The position numbers and the translations under genes were made by a program. Below, piece after piece: positions 1-9,040 of a DNA stretch of 64,000 nucleotides. A model generated the notes under the pieces. It saw only the letters and a list, made by a program, of their open reading frames with translations, had not been told where the DNA came from and searched no databases. Position 1 is the first letter of the stretch. Each line of letters starts with the position of its first letter. Source of the stretch: an uncultured Bacteroidota bacterium (GTDB lineage Bacteria; Bacteroidota; Bacteroidia; AKYH767-A; 2013-40CM-41-45); assembly GCA_937871435.1 (NCBI GenBank), contig CALMQM010000040.1, forward strand, positions 1 to 64,000. Reading direction: 5' to 3'.

Positions 1-534
1 GATTCCATTTGAAGCCGGTACTGAGGCCACTATTGCAGCATTACCGATATATACTTTTCCATCTTTTATCTGAACCTTCACTTGATTTCCTCCAAACATG
101 GTTATGGTCTGTCCATCCTTGAAACTTTCTGCCTTGAAAACACCAACGAGAACATGGTTATACAGAACATTCTGGAGTTTATCTTTATTTTCCGGTTTCA
201 CCAAATTTTCCACAGTTCCTTTTGGTAATGCATCAAAGGCAGCATTGGTTGGAGCAAAAACTGTGAAGGGGCCATTGTTTGATAATGCATCTACAAGTTC
301 CGCAGCTTTTACAGCCGCAACAAGAGTTGTATGATCTTTCGATCCAACAGCCACTTTTACTACGTTTGGTTGCGAAACATCGTCATTGACGGTTGATTGG
401 CCACCATCTGCAGGCTGATCAATAGCTTCAGTTTGTGTTGCAGATGATTCTTCATTTTCAGATGAATTTTTACATGCGTTGAAAAATAAAAGCATACATG
501 TAACAGCCAGAATTTGGAGAAGGTGTTTTTTCAT
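1..534 (-). CDS. Fasciclin (FAS1) domain lipoprotein, 3' end outside the window
   Basis: This is a partial gene read on the minus strand from an ATG at 534. The first 178 codons are present and the frame is still open at base 1. The product starts with a lipoprotein-like signal (MKKHLLQILAV...FFNAC, Cys at about 21), followed by an acidic Ser/Thr/Gln-rich linker to about residue 60. A FAS1 domain follows, with the typical TVFAPTNAAFDALP segment and the NHVLVG strand. FAS1 proteins are secreted or surface adhesion-type proteins; which partner this one binds cannot be read. It should be anchored by lipid in the envelope. The family call is firm. Only the end of the FAS1 domain and anything beyond it are missing. 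Confidence 0.88.
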   Translation of the reverse strand, partial: MKKHLLQILAVTCMLLFFNACKNSSENEESSATQTEAIDQPADGGQSTVNDDVSQPNVVKVAVGSKDHTTLVAAVKAAELVDALSNNGPFTVFAPTNAAFDALPKGTVENLVKPENKDKLQNVLYNHVLVGVFKAESFKDGQTITMFGGNQVKVQIKDGKVYIGNAAIVASVPASNGI

Positions 535-671
535 AGGGTTTCGATTAAATGTCAGGAATTTATTTTCCGAAGGTATTTTGAGCCCTATTTTTCTAAAATG
601 ACTATTCTCAATCTAACAACCCATTTATATCAGGATAAAAAGTAGGAAATCGTATCTTTCTGATCTGATTG

Positions 672-1229
672 ATGAATAGCTTCAATTTTCAAGGGACAAT
701 GAACATAAAAAATGAAAAATGTATTCTCAGGAATTGGAAAGAAAGTGACGTTCCTTTACTCGCTGTTCATGCAAATAACAAGAATATAGAAATGAATTTG
801 AGGGATGGTTTTCCGATTCCTTATACCTCAGAGGATGCCGCTGAATTTATTTCATCCGTTCTAAAATCTGACCCTGTTACAGTTTTTGCTATTGAAGTGA
901 ATGGAGAAGCAGCAGGAAGTATCGGCTATTTTCCGAAATCAAATATCTATAAATTCAATGCGGAGATTGGATATTGGCTTAGTGAAAAGTACTGGGGTCA
1001 GGGCATTATGACTGAAGCAGTTGCTTCATTAACTGAATATATTTTTGAAAATACAAAGTTGAGGAGAATCTATGCTGAAGTCTTTGCAAAAAACTCTTCA
1101 TCTGCAAAAGTCCTTGAAAAAGCCGGATATACTTTAGAAGCAAGAATCAGAAATCATATAGTCAAGGATGGACAAATGGATGATACATTGCTATATACTA
1201 TTCATAAGACCGATTTTGAAAACCGGTAA
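672..1229 (+). CDS. GNAT family N-acetyltransferase (RimJ/RimL-like)
   Basis: The product of about 185 residues belongs to the GNAT acyltransferase fold, subgroup acetyltransf_3 (RimJ/RimL/SpeG-like). Visible marks are the N-terminal LRNWKESDVPLL strand, GYWLSEKYWGQGIMTEAV for acetyl-CoA binding (the Q/RxxGxG/A-type loop), and the later NSSSAKVLEKAGYTLEA block. The substrate (protein N-terminus, amino sugar or small amine) cannot be told. An ATG at 672 and an in-frame ATG at 699 (MNIKNEK) are both possible. The latter sits just after AAGGGA and aligns better with the usual family start. The gene converges on the M13 peptidase gene, and a strong hairpin lies between them. Confidence 0.88.
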   Translation: MNSFNFQGTMNIKNEKCILRNWKESDVPLLAVHANNKNIEMNLRDGFPIPYTSEDAAEFISSVLKSDPVTVFAIEVNGEAAGSIGYFPKSNIYKFNAEIGYWLSEKYWGQGIMTEAVASLTEYIFENTKLRRIYAEVFAKNSSSAKVLEKAGYTLEARIRNHIVKDGQMDDTLLYTIHKTDFENR

Positions 1230-1233
1230 AAAA

Positions 1234-1263
1234 AAGAGCTGTCTCATTTGGGAGACAGCTCTT
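1234..1263 (-). terminator. Strong hairpin terminator between convergent genes
   Basis: A perfect 12-bp stem (AAGAGCTGTCTC, 1234-1245, and GAGACAGCTCTT, 1252-1263) encloses a 6-base loop. Read on the minus strand it is followed by a run of seven T residues (complement of 1227-1233), so it looks like the intrinsic terminator of the M13 peptidase gene. It can also block the plus-strand GNAT transcript. Confidence 0.85.
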
Positions 1264-1281
1264 AAATAAGAAATATTTTTT

Positions 1282-3330
1282 CTACCAGATTTTTACTCTC
1301 AGGCTATCAGGTCGCCACATCGGGTCTCCTTCTTTGATGCCAAAAGCTTCATAAAATTCCGGTACGTTGCTGAGTGGACCGTTTACCCGAAGGAAATTCG
1401 GAGCATGAACATCAGTCATTACCTGCATGGCCAGAGATGCATCGCGTGCATGTCCGAGCCAGCCTAAAGTATAACCAAGAAAATACCGTTGAAGCGGAGT
1501 CAGTCCATCAATCTTTTCACCTTTTTTGTATTGTTCTGTTTTCTTGAATGCTTCCAGACCAATTACTACTCCACCCAAATCCGCAATATTTTCACCAAGG
1601 GAAGCTTCACCATTTACATGCAAACTATCCAATACAACAAAATCGCTGAATTGTTTCACCAGAATATTTGCCTGCTTCATAAACTTGATCGAATCATCCG
1701 CAGTCCACCAGTTCTGAAGGTTACCATTTGCATCAAACTGACGACCCTGATCATCGAAACCATGTGTAAGTTCATGTCCGATTGTAGAAGCCGCGGCATA
1801 TCCGTAAATGATTGCATCATCAGCAAGTGAATCAGGCAAGCCAGGAATGAGGAATTGTGCAGCAGGCAAAACTATTTCGTTATTGGAAGGATTATAATAA
1901 GCATTGTAAGTCTGAGGAGTCATTTCCCACTCTGTACGATCCACCGGTTTGTAGAGTTTATCTACCTCATATGCATAACTCCATGCTCTGCAATTCATCA
2001 CATTTTGAAGATAAGAGTCTGAAGTGATATTCAGCTTGGAATAGTTTTTCCATCTGTCAGGGAAGCAAACTTTGCGGTTAATTTTGGAGAGTTTGTACAA
2101 TGCTTTTTGTTTCGTGCTGTCTCCCATCCATGTCAGACCCATGATTCTTTCTTTGTATGTATCCAGCATATTCTGAACAAGTGCATCGTAACGTTCACGC
2201 ATACTTTGTGGAACATATTTGGAAACGTACAACTGACCCAATGCATCTCCGAGATATCCTTCTTCTTCATCAAGTACGCGTTTCCAACGTGGGCGCTGTG
2301 TTTTTACGCCGGACATTACTGTTCCGTAAAAATTAAAGCTTTCCTTTTCGAATGCTGAACTCAACTGCCCCGTAAAACTGTTGACAAGGTTCCATCTCAG
2401 ATAGGTTTTCCAATCCTGCAAGGAAACAGTTTTTAAACTTTTCTCTACTTGAGTATAAAATTCAGGTTGACCGACAATGACCGAATCAATGTTTTTGAGA
2501 TTCATTCGTTCCATGATCTCTTTCCATGGAATTGAAGGAGTGATTTTGGTAAAATCTTCAACTGACATTTTATTGTAGTTGGCATACGGATCGCGCAGAT
2601 CTTCGAGTTTCCTGGAAGCCTTAGCCAATTCCGTTTCAAGTTTCATAACAGCGGCAGCACTTCGGTTTGCAGTTACTCCATCTTCACCCAATAAGCCGAA
2701 CATTCTGCTCAGGTGAAGAACATATTCCTTACGAATATTTGCAGTTCTTGAATCCGTATTAAAATAATAGTCTCTGTCAGGCAATCCGATTCCTCCCTGA
2801 TAAAAGTGCAAAGCATAACGCTCAGAATTTTTTTCATCCTGATAGATTGCAGGAGAAAACAAAGGAGAACCAATGTTGACCTGATAATCAGCGATAAGAT
2901 TCACGACGTCCTGTATATTTTTCAGGTTATTGATTTTTTCAAACTCCGCTTTTAACGGTTCAATGCCGAGTTTTTCAATCGTTGCAGAATCCATTCCGCT
3001 TGACCAAAAGTCACCGATCTTTTGTGAGTTGCTTCCTTTTTCTGCAGTCTTATCTGCAGCTGCTTCATCACTTAGTTGACGAAGTTTAGCATAGTTGTCG
3101 TCACGAACCAGATTTGCAATACCCCAGCGACGTTCACTTTCCGGAATCGGGTTTTGTTTCATCCATGTTCCGGTAGCGTATTTAAAAAAATCAGTTCCCG
3201 GGCTCACTGTTGTATCCAACCATTGCCAGAGGAAATCATCCTGTGTGACAGTACCAGCTTGTTCGTTCTTCTTAGATGAACATGACCAAATCATAAGTAA
3301 GGTCACAGGCAGCAGTAATCGTTTTTTCAT
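1282..3330 (-). CDS. M13 family zinc metallopeptidase (neprilysin/PepO-like) lipoprotein
   Basis: The 682-residue product matches the M13 (neprilysin/endothelin-converting enzyme) family in length and motifs. Near residues 518-522 it carries the zinc site HELTH inside IGHELTHGFDDQGRQFD, and about 55 residues later GENIADLGG, whose Glu is the third zinc ligand. NAYYNPSNNEIVLPAA, which lines the substrate cleft, lies upstream. The N-terminus (MKKRLLLPVTLLMIWSC) is a signal with Cys17 as probable lipid anchor, so the enzyme is probably periplasmic or outer-membrane attached and cleaves oligopeptides. The usual C-terminal CxxW ends here as VKIW without the Cys. The gene is monocistronic, with a terminator right after it and a divergent gene upstream. 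Confidence 0.95.
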   Translation of the reverse strand: MKKRLLLPVTLLMIWSCSSKKNEQAGTVTQDDFLWQWLDTTVSPGTDFFKYATGTWMKQNPIPESERRWGIANLVRDDNYAKLRQLSDEAAADKTAEKGSNSQKIGDFWSSGMDSATIEKLGIEPLKAEFEKINNLKNIQDVVNLIADYQVNIGSPLFSPAIYQDEKNSERYALHFYQGGIGLPDRDYYFNTDSRTANIRKEYVLHLSRMFGLLGEDGVTANRSAAAVMKLETELAKASRKLEDLRDPYANYNKMSVEDFTKITPSIPWKEIMERMNLKNIDSVIVGQPEFYTQVEKSLKTVSLQDWKTYLRWNLVNSFTGQLSSAFEKESFNFYGTVMSGVKTQRPRWKRVLDEEEGYLGDALGQLYVSKYVPQSMRERYDALVQNMLDTYKERIMGLTWMGDSTKQKALYKLSKINRKVCFPDRWKNYSKLNITSDSYLQNVMNCRAWSYAYEVDKLYKPVDRTEWEMTPQTYNAYYNPSNNEIVLPAAQFLIPGLPDSLADDAIIYGYAAASTIGHELTHGFDDQGRQFDANGNLQNWWTADDSIKFMKQANILVKQFSDFVVLDSLHVNGEASLGENIADLGGVVIGLEAFKKTEQYKKGEKIDGLTPLQRYFLGYTLGWLGHARDASLAMQVMTDVHAPNFLRVNGPLSNVPEFYEAFGIKEGDPMWRPDSLRVKIW

Positions 3331-3573
3331 AATTACTTTTTTATATGTTGTTGTGAATGTAGTTTACTACACACGAAGGGGGTAAATCCGAGGGTCACAA
3401 AGCTAATGAAATGCTCTGTTTTTCAACAAGTTTAACGCATGTTAACTTATTCACTAAAGCTCCATTTACCTTTTGAAATTCAAGTGAATACAAAATGAAT
3501 TGACCGGAATAAACTTGCATGTTCATGACATTTCTCATTCGATACAATCATTAGATTCGCAAAAAACAACAGA

Positions 3574-4656
3574 ATGATCAGATTATTGTCATTATATATT
3601 ATGGTCTTCATAGTGGCTTTCAGACCTGCATTGATTGCACAGCCAGCTCATACAAATTCAGATAAAGCACCTGACACCACAGTACATTTTCTAAGTGAAA
3701 AGCATTTCAAAAATGTGCGGCAATTGACTTTCGGCGGCGACAATGCTGAAGCATATTTCAGTTTTGACAATACGCGTGTCGCATTTCAGTCAACAAATCC
3801 GGCAAAGAATGTTGAGTGTGATCAGATATTTTATTCCAGACTGGATAAGTTTGAACCTGCGTTGGTGAGTACTGGTAAAGGGAGAACAACCTGCTCCTAT
3901 TTTTTGCCTGGTGATTCACTGATTCTTTATGCATCCACACATTTGGCAGCAAATGAATGTCCTCCTAAACCTGCACCACGTCCTGATCATAAGTATGTAT
4001 GGGCTTTGTATGAGTCCTTCGATATTTTCGTAACGGACCTGAAAGGAAATATTCGCAAGCAACTCACTAACACTCCCGGATACGACGCAGAAGCAACTGT
4101 GAGTCCGACAGGAGATAAAATAGTTTTTACATCCACCCGAAATGGTGACATTGATTTGTATACAATGAATATCGATGGCAGCGATGTGCGACAAGTGACA
4201 AATCAACTCGGGTATGACGGCGGAGCTTTCTTTTCACAAGACGGCAAAAAACTTGTGTTTCGGGCAAGCAGACCCAAGAGTGAAGAAGAGGTGAATACAT
4301 ACAAATCCCTTCTCGCACAAGGACTGGTAATGCCAACCAATATGGAAATTATGACATGCAATGTTGACGGATCTGATTTGAAACAAGTCACAAATCTGGG
4401 CGGAGCAAACTGGGCACCTTATTTTAGTCCTGATGGAAAAAAGATCATCTTCTCGAGTAATCATGTTTCCAAAGGTTATCATTTCAATTTGTGGATGTGT
4501 AATCTGGATGGTAGTGATTTGGAGCAAGTTAGTTTTGATCCAGTGTTCGATGCTTTTCCTGTATTTTCCCGAGACGGAAAGCAATTGGTATTTTCGAGTA
4601 ATCGCAACAATGGCGGAACACACGACACCAATCTGTTTATAGCTGACTGGAAGTAG
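3574..4656 (+). CDS. Secreted TolB-like PD40 beta-propeller protein
   Basis: The 360-residue protein has a hydrophobic signal (about 1-22, ending ALIAQP) and then a string of PD40/WD40-like beta-propeller blades. Repeated signatures are SPTGDKIVFTSTRNGDIDLY, FSQDGKKLVFRAS, FSPDGKKIIFSSN and FSRDGKQLVFSSNRN, with NxDGSDxxQVT connecting strands. This is the fold of the C-terminal part of TolB. Such propellers act as binding scaffolds in the periplasm or at the surface, and no catalytic residues are evident. There is no OmpA or T9SS tail. The gene lies between a divergent peptidase and the efflux operon, with about 170 bases before the latter, so it is probably its own unit. The partner is unknown. 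Confidence 0.85.
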   Translation: MIRLLSLYIMVFIVAFRPALIAQPAHTNSDKAPDTTVHFLSEKHFKNVRQLTFGGDNAEAYFSFDNTRVAFQSTNPAKNVECDQIFYSRLDKFEPALVSTGKGRTTCSYFLPGDSLILYASTHLAANECPPKPAPRPDHKYVWALYESFDIFVTDLKGNIRKQLTNTPGYDAEATVSPTGDKIVFTSTRNGDIDLYTMNIDGSDVRQVTNQLGYDGGAFFSQDGKKLVFRASRPKSEEEVNTYKSLLAQGLVMPTNMEIMTCNVDGSDLKQVTNLGGANWAPYFSPDGKKIIFSSNHVSKGYHFNLWMCNLDGSDLEQVSFDPVFDAFPVFSRDGKQLVFSSNRNNGGTHDTNLFIADWK

Positions 4657-4827
4657 TGCGGAACTCTTAATTTAATTTAACATTTTTCTGAATTTTATCA
4701 TTCAGGATTATGATGCAGTGAATTCTCAGCATCTTTTAAGAAAGGGAATCGACAGGTTTTTCTTAAGTTTGCATGCTTTTACTTTTCAAAAAGTTCGGGC
4801 TGATTTTTTTATCCAGATAAAACACGA

Positions 4828-5889
4828 ATGAAACCAGGTCGGATACTCCTGCTTCTTGCAGTCGCAATGTTATTTGTTGTGATATATCTCAACAAATGTT
4901 CGAGCAACAAATCCGGAAACAATAGTAAAGCAACAGGAAGTAAATCCACTTCACCACTTGCTGTTTCCGGAGTCATTGTGAATTCTCAAACACTGAGTGA
5001 TCAGATTTACGCTTCCGGTACTTTGTTATCCAACAATGAAGTGGAATTAAGAAATGAAATTCCCGGAAAACTCATGAAACTCGGATTTGAAGAAGGTTCA
5101 AGAGTGACCAAAGGAGATCTTCTGGTGAAAATTGATGACAGTGATTTACAGGCTCAACTTCGCAAACTTTTACTGGATAAAGAACTGGCAGAAAAAGATG
5201 AAAGCAGGCAAAGGGATTTGCTGAATTTGAATGGGATTAGTCAGCAGGAATACGATATCGCTTTGACCGGATTAAATAAACTGAAAGCAGATATTGAATT
5301 ACTCCGGACACAAATAGCAAAAACTGAAATTCGGTCACCTTTCAATGGAAAAATCGGATTAAGAACTGTCAGTGAAGGTTCCTTCCTCCCTACTAATACA
5401 CGGATTGCGACTTTGCAAGAGGACGATCCCATGAAACTTGAATTTTCGATTCCTGAAAAATATGTTGGTTCCATGGGGACGCACAGCGAAGTTTCATTTT
5501 CAGTAGAATCAGCCAAAGGAAAGTTCAAAGGAAAAGTGTATGCATCAGAACCAAAAATTGATGTGCTTACACGTACGCTGACACTACGGGCAATTTGTCC
5601 GAATCCGCAGCATCAATTGATCCCGGGTGCTTTCGCCAAAATTGATGTGCCTTTGGAAAAAATTGACGGTGCGATTATGATTCCAACACAATGTGTCATC
5701 CCTGAACTGAAAGGTTACAAAGTATTCACAGTACAAGAAGGAAAAGCCAGGCCTGTAAAAATAAATCTCGGTTTTAGGAATGACAGTACTGTTCAGGTGA
5801 CAGAAGGACTGTCAGCCGGCGATACTGTTTTGACCACCGGTATTATGCAAATGCGTCCGGAAATGCCAGTGAAGGTAAGTGTTCGTTAA
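4828..5889 (+). CDS. RND efflux periplasmic adaptor subunit (HlyD/AcrA family)
   Basis: The 353-residue protein is the membrane fusion component of a tripartite pump. It has an N-terminal hydrophobic anchor (about 5-21) and a barrel-sandwich half-motif (LRNEIPGKLMKLGFEEGSRVTKGDLLVKID). A short alpha-helical hairpin (about 95-155) and the second lipoyl half (RSPFNGKIGLRTVSEGSFL) follow, then beta-barrel and membrane-proximal domains to the end. It links the inner-membrane pump to the TolC-type channel. It is the first gene of a three-gene operon: the pump gene follows 48 bases after its stop. The substrate class cannot be inferred from sequence alone. Confidence 0.95.
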   Translation: MKPGRILLLLAVAMLFVVIYLNKCSSNKSGNNSKATGSKSTSPLAVSGVIVNSQTLSDQIYASGTLLSNNEVELRNEIPGKLMKLGFEEGSRVTKGDLLVKIDDSDLQAQLRKLLLDKELAEKDESRQRDLLNLNGISQQEYDIALTGLNKLKADIELLRTQIAKTEIRSPFNGKIGLRTVSEGSFLPTNTRIATLQEDDPMKLEFSIPEKYVGSMGTHSEVSFSVESAKGKFKGKVYASEPKIDVLTRTLTLRAICPNPQHQLIPGAFAKIDVPLEKIDGAIMIPTQCVIPELKGYKVFTVQEGKARPVKINLGFRNDSTVQVTEGLSAGDTVLTTGIMQMRPEMPVKVSVR

Positions 5890-5937
5890 AAATATTTTTT
5901 CGAAATAATCAATTTTCAATAACAAGAAAACTAAAGT

Positions 5938-8900
5938 ATGAGTCTTTCATCCATCAGTCTGAAACGCCCTGTACTGGCAATGGTGATGTCCATCATCATT
6001 GTTTTGTTTGGATGGATCGGATTTAATTTTCTGGGTGTAAGGGAATATCCTTCCATTGATCCGCCTGTGATTACAGTACGGACCTCCTATGCGGGAGCCA
6101 ATGCAGAAGTGATTGAATCACAAATTACCGAACCACTTGAAAAAGCAATCAACGGTATTGCAGGGATTCGATCGATTTCTTCCAATAGTAATTTAGGTAC
6201 GAGTAATATTACTGTAGAATTTACTCTTGATGTTGATTTGGAAGCCGCTGCAAATGACGTTCGTGATAAAGTTTCACAGGCATTGCGTCAATTGCCTCAG
6301 GATATAGATGCTCCTCCAGTTGTCACCAAATCTGACGCAAACAGTGATGCCATCATTTCTATGACGGTAGAGAGTAATACAAGAAATCACCTGGAAGTGA
6401 GTGATTATGCTTCGAATGTAATTCTTGAGAGACTCCAGACTATACCGGGAGTAAGTACTGTTCAAATCTGGGGTGAGAAGAAATACGCCATGAGAATCTG
6501 GATGGATCCATCAAAGCTGGCAGCTTTTGGTTTAACTCCTCTGGATATTCAAAATGCACTGAACAGGGAAAATGTAGAGTTACCGGCAGGTAAATTAGCA
6601 GGAAGCAGCACGGAATTGACTGTGAATACCAAAGGAAGATTATATACAGAAAATGATTTCAATAATCTGATTATTTCTTCAAATGGCACACAAACTATCA
6701 GGTTACAGGATGTTGGCAATGCTCAGCTTGGACCGGAAAACGAAGAGACCATATTGAAGCAAAGTGGTACGCCGATGATTGGATTGGCCCTTGTTCCTCA
6801 GCCTGGTTCGAATTATATTGAAATAGCAGATGAATTCTATAAACGTTATGAGCAACTCAAGACAGATCTCCCTAAAGATCTGATGCTGAACATCGCACTC
6901 GACAATACAAAATTTGTTCGCTCATCTGTTTTGGAAGTTGAAGAAACATTGCTAATTGCTTTCCTGCTTGTTGTCATTATCATCTATTTATTTTTCCGGG
7001 AATGGTTGATTGCAGTCCGGCCATTGATTGATATTCCTGTTTCACTGATTGGAGCTTTCTTTATCATGTACCTCGCCGGATTTTCAATCAACATCCTCAC
7101 TTTATTGGCAATCGTGCTGGCTACGGGACTTGTAGTGGATGATGGAATTGTTGTCACGGAAAATATATACAAGAAGCTTGAAGCAGGTATGAAACCATCA
7201 GATGCTGCACATGAAGGATCGAATGAAATCTTTTTTGCAGTTGTCTCTACATCTCTCACACTGGCAGTAGTTTTTCTACCAATTATTTTCCTACAGGGAT
7301 TTGTTGGAAGGCTGTTCAGAGAATTCGGTATTGTGATGGCTGGTGCAATATTAATTTCCGCTTTTGTGAGTCTTTCCCTCACTCCTGTTCTCAATGTGAA
7401 ATTATCCAGGTCCACTCATAAGCATTCTAAATTCTATCTGGCAACAGAGCCGTTTTTCAGTGGAATGATTGATCGATATCGACGGTCCTTGACCAATTTT
7501 ATGAAATTCAGAAGATGGGCATTGGTCATTCTGATTGCTACAGCAGGTTTAATCTTTGGTGTGGGTTCCCTACTCCAATCGGAATTGTCGCCGTTGGAAG
7601 ACCGCAGTTGGTTGCGACTTACTGCTTCCGCTCCGGAAGGAACAGCATACGATTACATGGATAAATACATGGATCGTATTTCTACATTTCTCGTGGATTC
7701 TATTCCGGAGAAAAAAGTAGTGCTCACTGTTACTGCTCCCGGATTTGCCGGATCAGGAGCAGTCAATTCGGGATTTGTACGTCTCGCTTTGGTTACTCCG
7801 GATCAACGAAAAAGATCTCAACAGGAAATTGCTGATTACCTGAATAAAAATTTAAAATATTTCCCTGAAGGAAAAGCATTTGTCATACAGGAACAAACGA
7901 TCAGTGCAGGAGGCGGCGGAGCAAGGAATGGTTTACCTGTTCAATACGTGCTTCAGAATTCTTCTTTCGACAAACTGAAAGCTTTCCTTCCGAAATTTGT
8001 AGAAGAAGTAAATAAAAATCCGGTGTTTCAGGGTGTGGATGTAAATCTGAAATTCAATAAACCTGAATTGAACATCAGCATAGATCGCGAAAGAGCAAAT
8101 GCATTGGGTATATCGGTAAATGATATTGCTCAAACATTGCAACTTGCTTACAGTGGCAAACGAATGTCTTATTTCACCATGAGCGGGAAACAATATCAGG
8201 TCATCGGACAAATGGACCGGGCTGACAGAGATGAACCGCTTGATTTAAAAAGCTTAAATGTCAGAAACCGGAACGGCGAAATGATTCAGCTGGATAATGT
8301 AGTTTCCGTTGTTGAAGAAAGTAGTCCACCTCAGTTGTACCATTTCAATCGTTACAAATCTGCAACTGTGCAGGCTGGATTGGCACCAGGAAAAACGATT
8401 GGTGATGGAATTAAAGCGATGGATGAAATTGGTAAGAAAGTTTTGGATGAATCATTCAGCACAGCACTTACCGGTCCATCGCGTGATTATGCAGAAAGCA
8501 GTTCAAACATACTCTTTGCATTTATTCTTGCATTGGTTTTGATCTATCTGATTCTGGCAGCTCAGTTTGAAAGTTTCATTGATCCGTTTATCATCATGCT
8601 GACGGTTCCTCTTGCATTGGGAGGTGCAGTGTTGAGTCTGTGGTTGTTCAATCAAACGCTTAACATTTTTAGTCAGATTGGAATTATAATGCTTATTGGT
8701 TTGGTAACTAAAAATGGAATTCTGATTGTAGAGTTCGCGAACAAACAAAGGGAAAAAGGAATGTCAAAGCGTGAAGCAGCTATTGAAGCTTCCGCTCTGC
8801 GTTTACGTCCTATCCTGATGACTAGCATTGCTACCATCCTTGGTGCATTACCTATTGCAATAGGTCTTGGTAATGGAGCACAGAGCCGGATTCCAATGGG

Positions 8901-9006
8901 GATAGTAGTTGTAGGCGGTTTGTTGTTTTCGCTCATTCTCACCTTGTATGTTATTCCTGCGATGTACACCTATATTTCTTCTGGTAAAAAACATGGAAAT
9001 GAATAA
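5938..9006 (+). CDS. RND efflux pump permease (AcrB/MexB, HAE1 type)
   Basis: At 1022 residues this has the full length of the AcrB/HAE1 resistance-nodulation-division family. It starts with the usual SLKRPVLAMVMSIIIVLFG first membrane helix. Two large periplasmic porter loops are present (about 35-330 and 560-870). The helix-4 proton-relay aspartates lie in GLVVDDGIVVTENIYKK, and the helix-10/11 region contains GLVTKNGILIVEF. The pump exports drugs, dyes or fatty compounds using the proton gradient, as a trimer in the inner membrane. It sits in operon order adaptor, pump, channel with tight spacing. Nothing is truncated. No regulator of the TetR or MarR type is adjacent, so control of the operon is not visible here. 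Confidence 0.97.
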   Translation: MSLSSISLKRPVLAMVMSIIIVLFGWIGFNFLGVREYPSIDPPVITVRTSYAGANAEVIESQITEPLEKAINGIAGIRSISSNSNLGTSNITVEFTLDVDLEAAANDVRDKVSQALRQLPQDIDAPPVVTKSDANSDAIISMTVESNTRNHLEVSDYASNVILERLQTIPGVSTVQIWGEKKYAMRIWMDPSKLAAFGLTPLDIQNALNRENVELPAGKLAGSSTELTVNTKGRLYTENDFNNLIISSNGTQTIRLQDVGNAQLGPENEETILKQSGTPMIGLALVPQPGSNYIEIADEFYKRYEQLKTDLPKDLMLNIALDNTKFVRSSVLEVEETLLIAFLLVVIIIYLFFREWLIAVRPLIDIPVSLIGAFFIMYLAGFSINILTLLAIVLATGLVVDDGIVVTENIYKKLEAGMKPSDAAHEGSNEIFFAVVSTSLTLAVVFLPIIFLQGFVGRLFREFGIVMAGAILISAFVSLSLTPVLNVKLSRSTHKHSKFYLATEPFFSGMIDRYRRSLTNFMKFRRWALVILIATAGLIFGVGSLLQSELSPLEDRSWLRLTASAPEGTAYDYMDKYMDRISTFLVDSIPEKKVVLTVTAPGFAGSGAVNSGFVRLALVTPDQRKRSQQEIADYLNKNLKYFPEGKAFVIQEQTISAGGGGARNGLPVQYVLQNSSFDKLKAFLPKFVEEVNKNPVFQGVDVNLKFNKPELNISIDRERANALGISVNDIAQTLQLAYSGKRMSYFTMSGKQYQVIGQMDRADRDEPLDLKSLNVRNRNGEMIQLDNVVSVVEESSPPQLYHFNRYKSATVQAGLAPGKTIGDGIKAMDEIGKKVLDESFSTALTGPSRDYAESSSNILFAFILALVLIYLILAAQFESFIDPFIIMLTVPLALGGAVLSLWLFNQTLNIFSQIGIIMLIGLVTKNGILIVEFANKQREKGMSKREAAIEASALRLRPILMTSIATILGALPIAIGLGNGAQSRIPMGIVVVGGLLFSLILTLYVIPAMYTYISSGKKHGNE

Positions 9007-9040
9007 AAATATGATTGCTGAGTCAGGCAACACATTTAAC

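Noticed and set aside
3522-3537. A 16-base sequence (TTCATGACATTTCTCA) shared with 49575-49590, both upstream of genes
   Set aside because: One exact 16-base match in 64 kb of AT-rich DNA is expected by chance at about this level. The distances to the start codons differ (36 and 169 bases) and no third copy was seen.
6984-7415. Minus-strand open frame of 143 codons within the RND pump gene
   Set aside because: The plus-strand pump frame is complete and full of family motifs. The antisense frame has no recognised domain.
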